The notes under the pieces: generated by a model
The model's database searches: none
What the model was told of the DNA's origin: nothing
What the model saw: the letters and a program-made list of their open reading frames with translations, nothing else
Assembly: GCF_000165425.1 (NCBI RefSeq)
Contig: NW_001799639.1
Coordinates: 266,136 to 330,135 of the forward strand
DNA: 64,000 nt
DNA from: Paramecium tetraurelia
Taxonomy: Eukaryota; Ciliophora; Oligohymenophorea; Peniculida; Parameciidae
Reading direction: 5' to 3'
Position numbers and translations under genes: made by a program
Part shown: positions 24,493 through 37,165 of the stretch, piece after piece
How the letters are laid out: each line of letters starts with the position of its first letter
Numbering within the stretch: position 1 is the first letter of the stretch

Positions 24493-25736
24493 TCATTGTG
24501 TTAGCTGTCTGCCTATTAACCACTTTCTAATTTCATTTGTGCCTGCAGCAATCTCATAGAGTTTGGAATCAAGCATGATTCTGCCTACTGGATACTCCTT
24601 TGTGTATCCATTCCCGCCTAAACATTGGATGGCTTCTAATCCTACTTGAGTGGCATTAGCAGAAGTATAATAAATCAAAGCAGCGCAATCCTAGGATGAG
24701 TTGAATATATTTACAGTATTTGTAATATTGCCCTAATCAACAGCTCTAGCAACACTATATAGCATAGCTCTACTTGCTTGTAGAGTAGTGTACATTTCAG
24801 CTAGCTTTTATTACATCATTTGAAATTAACCAATCTTTTTACCAAATTATTCTCTAGTGTTACAATAATCTCTTGAAATATCAAAGGCAGCTTGCATCAA
24901 TCCAACTGGGCCTGCTGCCAAGACTAATCTTTCATAATCTAATCCACTCATTAAAACATAGACTCCTTAGTTAACCTCTCCTAAAACATTCTCGGCTGGT
25001 ATTTCAACGTTATCAAAATAAATCGGTCCTGTATCGGAGCATTTCATTCCAATTTTATCAAGTTTTTTTCCTTTTGAGAACCCTTTCATATTAGCTTCAA
25101 CAATAAAAGCAGTGATTCCATGTTGTTTCTTTTCTGGTTCGGTCTTTGCATAAACAATGAGGATATCAGATATGGGACCATTGGTAATCCACATCTTACT
25201 TCCATTTAGGATGTATTTGTCTCCTACTTTTTTTGCCGTTGATTTCATTGATACGACATCTGATCCAGCATTAGGCTCACTCATTGCAAGAGATCCCACC
25301 CATTCTCCTGAACACAATTTAGGAAGATATTTCTTCTTCTAAAACTCATTTCCATGTCTTTCAAGTTGAGCTACTATCAAAGCACTATGAGCTGAATAAC
25401 TCAACCCAATTCCTCCTGAGGCTCTACTGATTTCTTCTAGGATCATACAGTGAGCAGAATAGGATAATCCAGACCCTCCATAAGCAGCTAAGTTAATCAT
25501 GATAAATGCTTACGATTAACAGTGGCACCCAATAGTCCCAAGTCTCCCATCTTCCTCCATAGATGAGGAGGGAATTTACCTTCTTCATCGGCTTTATCTG
25601 CCAATGGAGCTACCTCCTCATTTGCAAATTTTGCTACATGTGACCGTAACTCCTCAACTTCTGGTGGAAGATTGGCAATGAAGTTAAAATTAAGGAGTGA
25701 AAATGAAGCTCTTAGTTTGCCGAGTTTTTATAGCAT
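24493..25736 (-). CDS. IVD: Isovaleryl-CoA dehydrogenase (acyl-CoA dehydrogenase family)
   Basis: Mitochondrial flavoenzyme of leucine breakdown, oxidising isovaleryl-CoA to 3-methylcrotonyl-CoA with electrons passed to ETF. A basic N-terminal presequence is followed by [35 protein letters not shown], the acyl-CoA dehydrogenase signature [13 protein letters not shown], and [23 protein letters not shown] contains the Glu that is the catalytic base in IVD (elsewhere in the family the base is near the C-terminus). [26 protein letters not shown] and GRQLTQ end it. One 26-nt intron gives 405 aa, close to the usual length of about 420. The assignment within the family rests on the ERLVLA Glu and [11 protein letters not shown]. 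Confidence 0.9.
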
Positions 25737-25883
25737 ATTTTAATAATTTGATAATGTTGCATATCATTTAATTTACATATCATTTGAATGTATCAATTTA
25801 TAATATTAATTTTATAATATTAATTCCAAATAATATTATAAAATTTTTTGCATATTTTATCATCAATGAGGATAAAAAGAATA

Positions 25884-26684
25884 TCACACTTTCAGTCTAA
25901 CATTTAGCCCAACAATGGCTCGCTAATAATTCACTTTATCCCTTATAACTAGGTCTCCTTGCTCGTTCAATCCCTCCAAAATACCAGAATAAACTTTCTG
26001 CAAAGTTTTTGAATCTACAAATTCACATAATTAACCTCTTTTGTATAAAATCTTATTCATTCTAACCCTTAAATATTCAAAACCAAAGTCATTCAAATCA
26101 TACAAAGCCTTAATGACTCTTTCCTTCAATAATAAATATAGCTAATTTTGATCAACTTCCTTTCCTAAGTTTTCTTTAAGTGATGTAGCTCCTTGAGTAC
26201 ACCAATTCACATTAATTCCAATTCCAACAAACAATACATATTTATTGTCGATTTGTTCTGACTCTACGAGTATACCAACAGACTTTTAGCAATTAATAAG
26301 TATATCATTCATCCACTTCAATTGTGCATTCAAATTGTATAGTTCCTTATAAAGTTTCACAATTGTGTATCCAACAACTGAAGTTACATTCTTTAATTGC
26401 TCTATTCGGGTGAAAAATGGGAAGATTATAGTAGTCAAAATATTCTTTTTAGATTGACATTCCCATTTTCTATCAAATTATCCTCTACCTTCAGTTTGAT
26501 GAAGAGCTCTTATAAAGGTGATTTAATTATAATATTGTCTTTTGTATTCCCTCCTGGCATAAGTTTAAGTAGAATCCACTGTTTCTAATAAAACATCTTC
26601 CGAAAAGGGCCTGTCTATTTCTTATAATTAGCCATAATTGTGACTATTAGTTGAAAAACTCATATCAACTTTTGATTTCTGCAT
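25884..26684 (-). CDS. Biotin-protein ligase (BirA/holocarboxylase synthetase type)
   Basis: Single exon, 266 aa. It attaches biotin to carboxylases, for example 3-methylcrotonyl-CoA carboxylase, which acts one step after the neighbouring IVD. Motifs: LLETVDSTQTYA, HQTEGRGQFDRKWECQS (the GRGR biotinyl-AMP loop has GRGQ here), KWMNDILI (KWPNDI), GILVES and FVGIGINVNW. A C-terminal beta domain with LEGLNEQGDLVIRD follows. It lies 148 bp upstream of the IVD gene on the same strand. The pathway link between the two neighbours is suggestive only. The GRGR-to-GRGQ change leaves the first Arg. Confidence 0.9.
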
Positions 26685-27367
26685 AGGATTATGTGAATAT
26701 GAAATATATAAATGTTTAAATACAAAAAACACTTTGAATTGAGGCACGCTTATATTGATTTCAAAAGGGTAGATTTGAATGTGGTTAAAAATATGAGAGA
26801 AAAAAAGTAGGTCAGAGAAATTCTATTCATTATTTATAAATATGAATAATTAACTTTCTTTAACTTTTGATGTGAAGATGATTGAATATATGAAGTTTTA
26901 GAAACAATAAAAGGTGAAATTTAAAAAATTAATTAATTTATTTAAAGTAAGAACAAAATAGTAATCATTAAAACTAATCATTTTTAGAGAACTTTTTAAG
27001 GATAAATAAATTTCTTTATTAGAATTATTAATCTAATCATATTCCTCCTCTATATATCATATTTTTCTCTTGTTTCTAAATCATAATTTTGATGTAGTAA
27101 CATTTGATTGCAATAGTTTATACCCCGGTTTTTCTTTGAGTCAAATACTCTTTTATCGATATTTGTTTAGATTCCATCTCTTGATTACCTCAAAACAACT
27201 TTCAGATAGGTCCTCCTAAGATCTTTGAAAAAAATATAGTTTTTGCTAATCTAGCTAGTCGCAACTTCTGTTGGGTGACAGTCTTAACGTAAAGAACACA
27301 ACTCAAGTAAACATGTATTTACAGTATATTTACATCTTTGTAATTTATTTATTAATCATTAATTTAA
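26685..27367. other. Intergenic between biotin ligase and kinesin 3' end
   Basis: AT-rich with a slightly more mixed island near 27180-27310. No tRNA fold, snoRNA boxes or coding motif recognised. Confidence 0.4.
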
Positions 27368-29257
27368 TCATTGTTTTAGATTTCTTTCTGCAATCTTTAA
27401 TTTTGGCAAACTAGTTCTTTCTTCCTCAACTGTCCTATTTAATAAATTGATAGAATTTTTCTTGGAGGGTTTTGGAATTTTTGAGTCTATTGGCAAGGAT
27501 GAATTTAGACTATTTCTGAATTATAACTATTCTAACAATTCCAATCTCTCAATCACTCTCTTCCTCTCACTCATTAGTCTCTTTTCCCTTGATAACATCT
27601 AGTCACTGGCTTCCACATATCCCAACTTGGTTTACATTTTATTTCCTCTATCCTTATAACGAACAGTCACTTCAGTCTTCTGCATACTTGGATTGCTCAC
27701 TATCAACAGACCATTATTCGAGAGCTTCGTCTATTAATAGGTATTATTTTGTTTATCATTTTCTGATCCTGAAAATCCTTCTTCAGATCCGTATTTCATC
27801 ATATGAGAACTTTCTGAGTTTTCATGAGATTAAGATTACAACTTTTATAACTCCTCCCTCATCTTCCTATTTTCTTACATCAATTTCTCAACATCATTCA
27901 CTGATAAATTTGCTTATCTCAATCTCTCATTCTCCTCTTGGATTTTCATTAATTTGAAATGCATATCATTACTATTCAATCCTTTTCTCTTCATATTAAG
28001 TAACTGTTTCAAATAGTCAATCTATATATTCAATTATATTATCTACCTCTTTCAACAATTTATTAACCAATTCTTGATCTGTTGCATTAATCGAATTTGC
28101 TTATACTATTTGAGTAATATTTCGAGCTCGTTAAGCAAACTTTAATGAATTTGCAGTCTCATCTATATTGTAGATATTTGGAGCAACATTAACAAATATA
28201 TTAGTTAATGTATTCCCACCAAGACTATCTTACAATAATCTTGTGATCTTTGATTCTCTGTATGGGATTGGCAATTTGTTAATGTTTTTATTGTTTTGAG
28301 ATAAATTTTGAATTACTTTTCCTAAAGTAGTGAGAGATTAATTGATGCTCTTTAATTCATTTAAGTGAGCACTGGTCATTGAATCTTATTTATTGATCTT
28401 CTCTGACCCAGCTAAATCACATAAATTGATTTTGGATCTCAATAACTACCCTCCTGAATCAGCCTTGCTAGTCTCAATCAATAATTGAAATATAGTGTGA
28501 CTTCTACTTGACTTTAAATTCATTGTTGTTTGTCTGATCATCCTGTTCTTCTCTCCTCTTTTCATTAATGCTAAGCAATCATATAAGTTATTCACTGCAT
28601 ATTCAGTCAATTATTCTAAAATCTTGGATGATATTTACCAACATAAATTCCCTCTGTTTTTGATTCATGAATCTATAAAGCTTGAGGTACCTTGTGATCT
28701 TGCAATAAATCATAAATCTTTTCGTTGTATATTTACAAAAATGAGCAATAAACATAATACCCGTATTATAAATTATTAAAAAGAGTATAAATAGTTCTGG
28801 GTATCATACCTGCATGATTCTAATCTGTTTATAAATCATCAATGAATGTCGATTAATGGCCCAAACTAATATTAAGTGAATACTCCCAGTCACTCCCAAA
28901 CATTGTATGTGTTTTACCTGCTTAAGAACTACAAAAATACCACTGCCTGTTTGACCATATGCCATAATAGTTGTATTGTATCCTTACAATGCTTTATGAA
29001 TGGTTGGAGATATGAATTTGAATATATCTGCCTATGACACTCTCTCATCAAACACTTAATCATATTCCTACTTTAATATATGTGTAGATTGTTCAATCAC
29101 TACATATTTTTGCTAATTTTTAGGAACAAATTACTACTTGGTCAGTCTTTATTATACATTCTTATCCTAACTCTTTTTTCAATAAAGGTCTAACTCTTAC
29201 ATAAACCTTTATTGATTGTTGTTACAGGGATGATTTATTTAATTTTGATTGTTACAT
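27368..29257 (-). CDS. Kinesin motor protein (N-terminal motor)
   Basis: The motor domain starts within 20 residues of the N-terminus: IKVYVRVRPLL, TTIMAYGQTGSGKTHTMFG (P-loop), NLKSSRSHTIFQL (switch I), INLCDLAGSEK (switch II), LNELKSINQSLTTLGKVI and IPYRESKITRLLQDSLGGN. The neck and short tail carry coiled-coil sequence ending near RNLKQ and TGA. Introns interrupt the motor, including a 23-nt one inside the P-loop glycine codon (around 28930). The subfamily cannot be assigned by eye; the short tail of roughly 200 residues shows no cargo domain. ATP-driven microtubule transport or axonemal function is family knowledge. I did not verify every intron. Confidence 0.88.
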
Positions 29258-29286
29258 TTTAATAAAGTAAAATAATATAAAAATTA

Positions 29287-29565
29287 TCATCTCATTCTTT
29301 AAGGAGAAGTTACTTAACTAATTATTATTCTAGATTTTCTTTATTAAGGCGATTGAACCTGAGACAACAGACTGTCTATGAACTCTTCATGTTACTCACT
29401 TTAGCCTTAAATTTCTGTATTTTGGTAAAGCATATGATAAACCAGATTTTAGATATCATTAACTTTATTTGACTTTTTTTGGAAGAATACTGTTATTTGT
29501 TTGCAATCATAAGTCTAGTTTTAAAATGGATATTTTATCAGAATTCTTAGTTCATAAACTGACAT
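29287..29565 (-). CDS. Possible small ORF, 92 aa
   Basis: Single open frame beginning MSVYELRILIKYPF and ending in an acidic/Ser-rich tail (EEFIDSLLSQVQSPQ). It looks protein-like but its length is within the chance range for one-stop-codon AT-rich DNA. It lies 30 bp upstream of the kinesin start on the same strand and next to the decayed gene. No family recognised. Confidence 0.3.
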
Positions 29566-29699
29566 TCCTCATTTTTATTTGGAGGATACTGATGAGATTA
29601 TTTTTGAATTGTAAGAATTTAGTTTCTTTCAAATTGTACTTCTGTGAATAACTTTGAATTGTAATTTAAATAAAAACCTTAGGAGTAATGACAATAATC

Positions 29700-30830
29700 A
29701 TCTTAACCTTAAAAGAACTCATTTTTCAATAAGCCATCATCAATATCTCCTCTCTTAAATATGATTTTTCATCTCGCATTAGGGGATCATTTTTGAGACC
29801 ATCCCATTTCTACTCCGCCATTTTTATAATTATTCACTCCAAAACCAGTTAGAGATCAATTTACAAACCATAAACAATTCTATCATTATATTTATGTCAA
29901 TTAAGTTTTCAAAGTGATTTAAATATTTTCTATCAATTAAGGTTCTTCATTCAAACACATTCTTATCCCATCCTTATACTATCAACTATTTTAATATTCT
30001 TTTCAATAAACTTTATATTCTATGTTAACAATCAAGGCTAAAATTAATCACATTAGGTGAAATTAGATCACCTCTTTTCCTCGTCTACAAATCTTTATAC
30101 CAATCCTATATTGTTTACCTTCTTTAAAATGGCCTTGATAGAGTTACCCGTTTTAATATGAAAGATATAAGTACTCTCCATATATTCTAATAATAAAAGT
30201 TTGCACAGGGCGATTTCAATACTTAAGTTTGACATACTTTATTTATATTTAGTGTATTGAAAACCTATGGAGAACCATTTGAATTTTATCTTACTATTCT
30301 CCTTAATAAATGACTCAATCAGGTTTCTAACAAATCCGCTTCCTAACAATTTTTCTATCGCGTAATTTTTTCAATCTATTAAAATCCCTACCTTCAATAC
30401 TTATGTAAATTGATTCATTTTCTAATCCACCAAAGCAACTTTCTGTTGATTTGATTACTTAATTATTAGCAACTTTTTAACTCTTTATTATAGGTCAAAG
30501 ATCTTTTCGAACTTGATATCTATTCCAATAAGATAATATTTTGCCTATGCTTTATGTTCTTCTGTTCATGTTAAACCATTATAAATACACTTTTTATGAT
30601 CATAATTGATTATAAATTTCTGATGCTTTCAATCAACACAATATTCTTTTAATCATTTTAGTTGAGCTACTCTTACTCGAAGATTCGATTGGTTTATTTA
30701 ATTAAATTTATATCTGATTAGTTTTCTAAATATGAGACCTATCATTTAATCTCTTTTCAAAACACTACATTAACCTTCATAATTATTTCCCATATTTATT
30801 TAATTATTAAAACTATATATATTGTTTTTC
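29700..30830 (-). pseudogene. Decayed protein-coding gene
   Basis: The minus strand holds several coherent stretches in shifting frames and with in-frame TGA. In 30370-30690 one frame reads VAQLK-stop-LKEYCVD-stop-KHQKFIINYDHKKCIYNGLT-stop-TEEHKAQ, then a helical Leu/Gln/Lys stretch. The Cys/His spacing resembles a small zinc-binding module at the start of a coiled-coil protein. At 29740-29860 another frame reads GFGVNNYKNGGVEMGWSQK-stop-SPNAR-stop-K. Several TGA codons sit where Trp would be natural, as if TGG had mutated to TGA. Between these parts at least two frame changes are needed that canonical short introns do not explain. I infer an old gene inactivated by stops and frameshifts; the parent family is not identified. 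Confidence 0.4.
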
Positions 30831-30932
30831 GCAATGTTGAGATCAAAACTAAATATAACTAAATGAATATTGAAAGAACCCATAATTAAAAATATTTATT
30901 TTTTCTTACCAATATACAAAACTCATTCACTC

Positions 30933-31045
30933 TTTTGTATGATGAAAACATTCGTTATCGGCCTTAGAGCATGCTGTTGTTACTCACATACGAACCCGTG
31001 AGTAAGCCTGTATGTTCGGTGATTACAATAACCAATCTGATATTT
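30933..31045 (+). ncRNA. U14-type C/D box snoRNA
   Basis: Box C ATGATGA at 30939-30945 and box D CTGA at 31037-31040 bound a compact island that is clearly more GC-rich than its surroundings. Directly after box C comes AAAACATTCG, the U14 domain A that pairs with 18S rRNA. Downstream is TACGAACCCGTGAGTA, matching the U14 domain B core TACGAACCC. An internal stem ACTCAC/GTGAGT flanks domain B, and GTGATTA before box D resembles a C' box. In yeast, U14 is needed for early 18S rRNA processing and guides a 2'-O-methylation. The gene stands alone in intergenic DNA, so it probably has its own promoter. The exact ends are estimates. Confidence 0.85.
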
Positions 31046-31046
31046 A

Positions 31047-32418
31047 TATTTAAAAGTCCACAAGGATTGTTTTTTATAAAGTTCTTATGCAATAGTAACT
31101 TATGTAGTTATTAATATTATATAAATTTTCAATAATTAATTCACTTTGTCAGAAAATCAAATAATCTTTCTTTCAGAAAATGTTAAAAAGGTAGAATTTT
31201 CTCAATTACATGAATCCTATTCGTTTTATTAGAATCTATTATAAATATTATAAAACTTTCTAATTTCTACATTCTTTCTTTCAATATTTATATAGGAAAA
31301 TAATTTAAAATATATATGAATCCACAATATATTTTTTATAATTGAAATCATAATATAATTCAGAAAAATTATTCTCCTTATTTTTTTATTCTTTTGCAAG
31401 AAAAAAATAAAACTCTAAAATTTGATATTCATTGTGGATCTCAACTGTTTTTACAAATTTATTTGATGATTCTAATATATAAACAGAACTGTATTGAATA
31501 ATTATAGATTGCAGATAGGATTGCATTTAATTAAGAATTCTTTTTCATTAACGAATGCATGAAGGGCATTTTAATAGAGGGGTCAAAGATCTTTAAGAGA
31601 ATTTGTTTTCTATAAAGCAATCACAGATTTCAATAGAGATATTAATTTGAATTTATCTAAAAATAAGAAATTATTGCTATAACTTATAATTGATTATAAA
31701 GAATAACCTCATCTTTATAAAATATATATGAATCATGAATGAAAATTTTGAATTATTAGTCTGCTTCTTTAATTTAAAATTAGTGGTTTATTCCATTCAA
31801 AAATTCACATTATTTATCAAATTTAATATTTTTAATTAGCTTATATAATTTATAATATAATTTTAAATTAAAAATAAATTCAGATTTAATTAGAGACTAA
31901 AACTTCTTTAATGCTGGTACTCTATTGCAATTTAACACAAAATGCTTAATAATAAAAGAATAGAGATTTTAAATAGAAAAAAAAATGTATTAATTAACTT
32001 TAGCAAAACAACAATGAATTCAGATTAGATATTGCTATTTTACTTTTTGAAACTTATCCTTATAATAAGTTAATTATAATCCATTAAATTACGAAAATGG
32101 TATTCTTTGAATTCATAGATAAGAAAATACTTTGGCAAGAGATTTATAAGAATCTGTTTAATCATAGTATGATTTATTTTTAGAGCTTAGTCAATAAATA
32201 ATGGGAAACATATTATTATTGACTATTCATGGATGCTTGTGCTCAATTGAATCAGTAATTTCATAATTTATTTGAAAATTATAAGATAATAAGTAAATCA
32301 ATATCGAATTCTGCTGTTGTGATAAATTTTATTGATGTAAAAGGAGGTTAGATTTGATGCGATAAGATCATCAATTAAAAAAAGAAAACAAAAGACATTA
32401 ATGAATTGAGTCCTTACA
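31047..32418. other. Gene-poor AT-rich stretch downstream of U14
   Basis: Very AT-rich. Apart from A/T runs nothing was recognised; short frames here fall within chance length. Confidence 0.45.
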
Positions 32419-32791
32419 ATGTCTGAAAATATTCAAGTATCATAAATAAATTAAGAAGCATAACTAAAGAATTCATCATATTATGACTATAATGAGGATG
32501 TATACGGAAATAATAAGAAGTTTTGATTTTTATTTGTTGTCTTTATAAATAAAATTATTATTATATTTATCTAATAGGTGTTATACAAAAAAAGATTAGT
32601 ATTGTATGATAGAATACTTTATGGCTGGAATCTTAGTTTGTTTTAGTACAATCTTTATAATATTGAGATGTTTTTAGAGAGCTCCTCTCTAAAGAATCCA
32701 ATACATAAATTATACTCCTAGTGGTATTAGAGAAATAATTAAAGAGAAAAAAACTAGAAGTAGAGAAAAAGTATATGCAATTGATAACTGA
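32419..32791 (+). CDS. Small membrane protein, 104 aa (tentative)
   Basis: Exon 1 encodes a hydrophilic start (MSENIQVSQINQEAQ, then YYDYNEDVYGNN). Exon 2 encodes a transmembrane helix (FMAGILVCFSTIFIILRCF) and a basic tail (PSGIREIIKEKKTRSREK). Joining them needs a 58-nt GT...AG intron, about twice the usual size here, and then gives exactly 105 codons including TGA. It ends 23 bp before the RING gene on the same strand. No family recognised. Confidence 0.5.
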
Positions 32792-32814
32792 ACTATAATA
32801 TATAAATTATTGAT

Positions 32815-33783
32815 ATGAAAAAGTTTAAACAATAAAAGAGTAATTAGGATAAACAATAGGATAAGTTCTGTATTAATGCTGCAGCACTGTAAGATCATTT
32901 AAGCAGATAACTATTCAAACTGCCTAAGATAAATTCAAAATAGTTATCACTAGCCTAAAAACTAGGATTAGTACCATCACCTCCAAAACCTCTAAATTAA
33001 GAAGAATGGGCTTAGGTTGAGGAACAGTCATTAAAAAGGGAAGATATATAAAATTGTGTATGTCCTATTTGCTTAGAGAAATTCAGAATGCAATAACATG
33101 TGATTTTGAGTTGTAGTCACATATATCATAAAACCTGTTTAGAAAGTTTTGAGAGGGTCTCGTAAACAAAACAATGTCCTATTTGTAGAAGATAGGACTA
33201 TGAGAAGAAGCAATTTATGGTGGCTAACAAATAATATAAGATCAAATCAATAATTAAAATATAGGCATTATTTCGATAATTTAGATGTAGAAAGCAGTTT
33301 TATGAGAGGATGATAAGAATGTAATACAGACCAGAAAACAACTTATTGAGGAGGAAATTGCTTTTTTACAAATTATCAAGGATTTCTTCAAGAATGTCAA
33401 AGACTATTTAATAATAGGGTAATTAAGCACAATAAGCAATAAATCAATTGGGTGAAAATATTCAAATAAAGTAAGAACAGATGGAGAACAATTTAAATCA
33501 GATATAGCAAATGAAACATAATAACGAGTAGATGGCTAAATTGTAACCAATTATAAAAGTGGATTGGATTAGCATAAAGAAAGTGGCTCTAGAAAGGAAG
33601 GAAGTTGATTGCACAATATGTTTACAGAGTATGGTAAATACGAAGGTGTTTTTACTGAGTTGTTCGCACATGTTTCATGCTAATTGTTTGAATTCTTTTG
33701 AAAGATATTCAATGGCTTAGATTAACAATTGTCCAATATGTAGATAGACTTACCAAAAATCTCACTTTTAGTTATAATAATGA
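32815..33783 (+). CDS. RNF32: RNF32-type RING-IQ-RING protein
   Basis: Single exon, 322 aa. The N-terminal region contains AALQDHLSRQLFKLP and LSLAQKLGLVPSPPKPL, which match conserved stretches of RNF32. A first RING follows (CPICLEKF, SCSHIYHKTCLESF, CPICRR), then an IQ-like helix (KIQALFRQFRCRKQF), a Gln-rich linker and a second RING (CTICLQSM, SCSHMFHANCLNSF, CPICRQ). The order RING-IQ-RING and the LAQKLGL motif are specific to RNF32. In mammals RNF32 is expressed in testis and ciliated tissue; its E3 activity and targets are not established to my knowledge. The start is the first ATG of the conserved frame. Confidence 0.88.
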
Positions 33784-33891
33784 TTGGTTAAAATTTAAAA
33801 ATGATAGTTCTCTGCATTTATTAATATAGGATTGCAAATTTTAAATTTAGTATTGATTATTAATATAATTTTAATTATAAGTAATAATTAT

Positions 33892-35234
<1,343 letters not shown>

Positions 35235-36111
35235 TAAACATTGTTAATCTTTCATGAAACCTCTTTTAAATTGAAGCTACCTTCTCTACCCTCTTCTTCC
35301 TTTTTCTTCCAATTAATACGATATTAAGAATTACCTATTCATTATAAAATTCTTTTTTTATTCATAAGAGTACTATTTGATTAAATATAATATTGTTTCC
35401 CACTTAAACTACCATTATTTATACTCTAATTAGGTTTGTCATTTATAAATGCACCTGTCTTTTCAAAATTCATTCAAAGAATCCCCATTATTACTTTTTA
35501 TTTGTAGTACTTGTTAAATTGATATTGGAATTGTTGATATATGTACCAATTTATTCTTCCACTCAGGCAAAGTTTTTAGGCTTTTGGAGTTTCAGAATTT
35601 GTGAGCAATAAAATTATTGATCAATGGATGTGATATATGGAAACTTTTCCTCTTTGCATATTTTCAAACAGATTTTTAGAGCAATCAAGAAATTTTATTG
35701 AGTTTAAGTGAAACTGTATTGTGTTACTAAGTATTCTTTTTCTGTAGTTGTAAAAATAAGTAGCTGGGTGCTGCCATTAAATAATAAATATCATCTATCA
35801 TATATTTTTAAGATAATCATGAGGAGAAATTCTTAAAATTATTTAAAAGATCACAAGATCTTAATTGGGCAAATATAGATTTATTTTTCATGCTTCTCCA
35901 AACAAGAGGGTTTCTAATATTACATTTAAAACATTAAAAAATTTGATATTGTTTCGGCTTTAAATTCAAATATAAGTTAGCATAAACAAGGAATATTATA
36001 TAATTGAAACATCTAAGTGCTTCCATAAGAATAAATTCATTTATGGTGTAATTAAATATGTATTCAGTTAATATACTACACAAAATAAGACAAATCATAA
36101 GAAAAGATTGT
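35235..36111. other. Intergenic, AT-rich
   Basis: T/C-rich at its left end (3' side of the MAPK gene), then mixed AT-rich DNA. No gene, tRNA or repeat recognised. Confidence 0.4.
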
Positions 36112-36312
36112 TCATTCTAGTTGATCAAAGAAGCTTTCGAGATCATCTTCTTGATTGTCTATGAAATTCTTGATCATTGGATTTTAAGGTCTTTCGATAT
36201 CTGTGAAATGAGATTCGTAAGATTGATTTGATGAAACACTCGAGGTATCTGCTCTTGAATGTTGCAATATGCGAACTAAAGGTTTAGGATAAGTAATTGT
36301 ATGAGTATTCAT
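36112..36312 (-). CDS. Small acidic protein, 66 aa
   Basis: Single exon: MNTHTITYPKPLVRILQHSR at the start, a Ser-rich middle and a C-terminal acidic stretch (FIDNQEDDLESFFDQLE). Balanced composition and the acidic end make it look real, but it is short and no family was recognised. It is isolated, with about 880 bp and 850 bp of empty DNA on its two sides. Confidence 0.5.
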
Positions 36313-37165
36313 TTGTATACTAAAATCTTAAAAAAAATATTAAAAATACTTTTTTCAACACCAGGTATTTATAATCAAATTTTAATGAAAAAACTTATAA
36401 TGAGGAAATCTGACTGATGAATTTAACAGAAACCTCAAAGAACCTTTTAAGCATATTATTTCTTAACCCATAAGCCTTATGAATATGAATTAATTCAATT
36501 CATTCATGAATTACTTTAAATAAAACTCAAATCTTGTTTTTATTTTAAATTTCCATTTTTAACTCCATAGATCCATTCAAATTTATAAACTCTATTGGCA
36601 ATACGCTATTTTGTATAAAGTAAGCTAAAACCTAAAGTTTAAGAACTTAATTGAATCGAAAAAGATGAAAATGTTTAAAATGTTTATAAAGTTATAAAAT
36701 TCTTAATTGATAATTTATATTAATAATAATACTGGTCCTACTAGTCATTAGATTGATTAAAAATAAATGGAGTGATTAGTTAAAGAATTAATGAGATCGC
36801 TATAGAACCATTTTAATAAAAATAATTAATTTGAGAAATTCATATTAATTATTACTATGTAGAATTTTTGAATTATATAAAATATCTAAAGTTTTTAAAA
36901 TCTTCAGGGTAAGCATTAGGTAATTTGTAATAATATTATTCATATGTGCTATGATTATGATATTAATTTTGAGTATAACTTTAAGTAGATGTTGTTTCTA
37001 TTTTTCCATTTTCTCTAAGATCTAGTTATTTATTGTGAGTAGATGAAAATTGATGTGGAAATGAATATTTATGATGACAGTTTATTGCTTGCATTGTGAA
37101 GTAATCGTAATGATGAGAATAATGTTATATTAAGAAATTTAGAAAAACGTAATTATTTAATACTT
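36313..37165. other. Intergenic, AT-rich
   Basis: Nothing recognised; the TGA-free frames are short and of A/T-driven composition. Confidence 0.4.

Noticed and set aside
29700-30830. TGA reassigned to Trp in part of the genome
   Set aside because: All well-supported genes in the window use TGG for Trp and end at TGA, so local decay explains the in-frame TGAs better.
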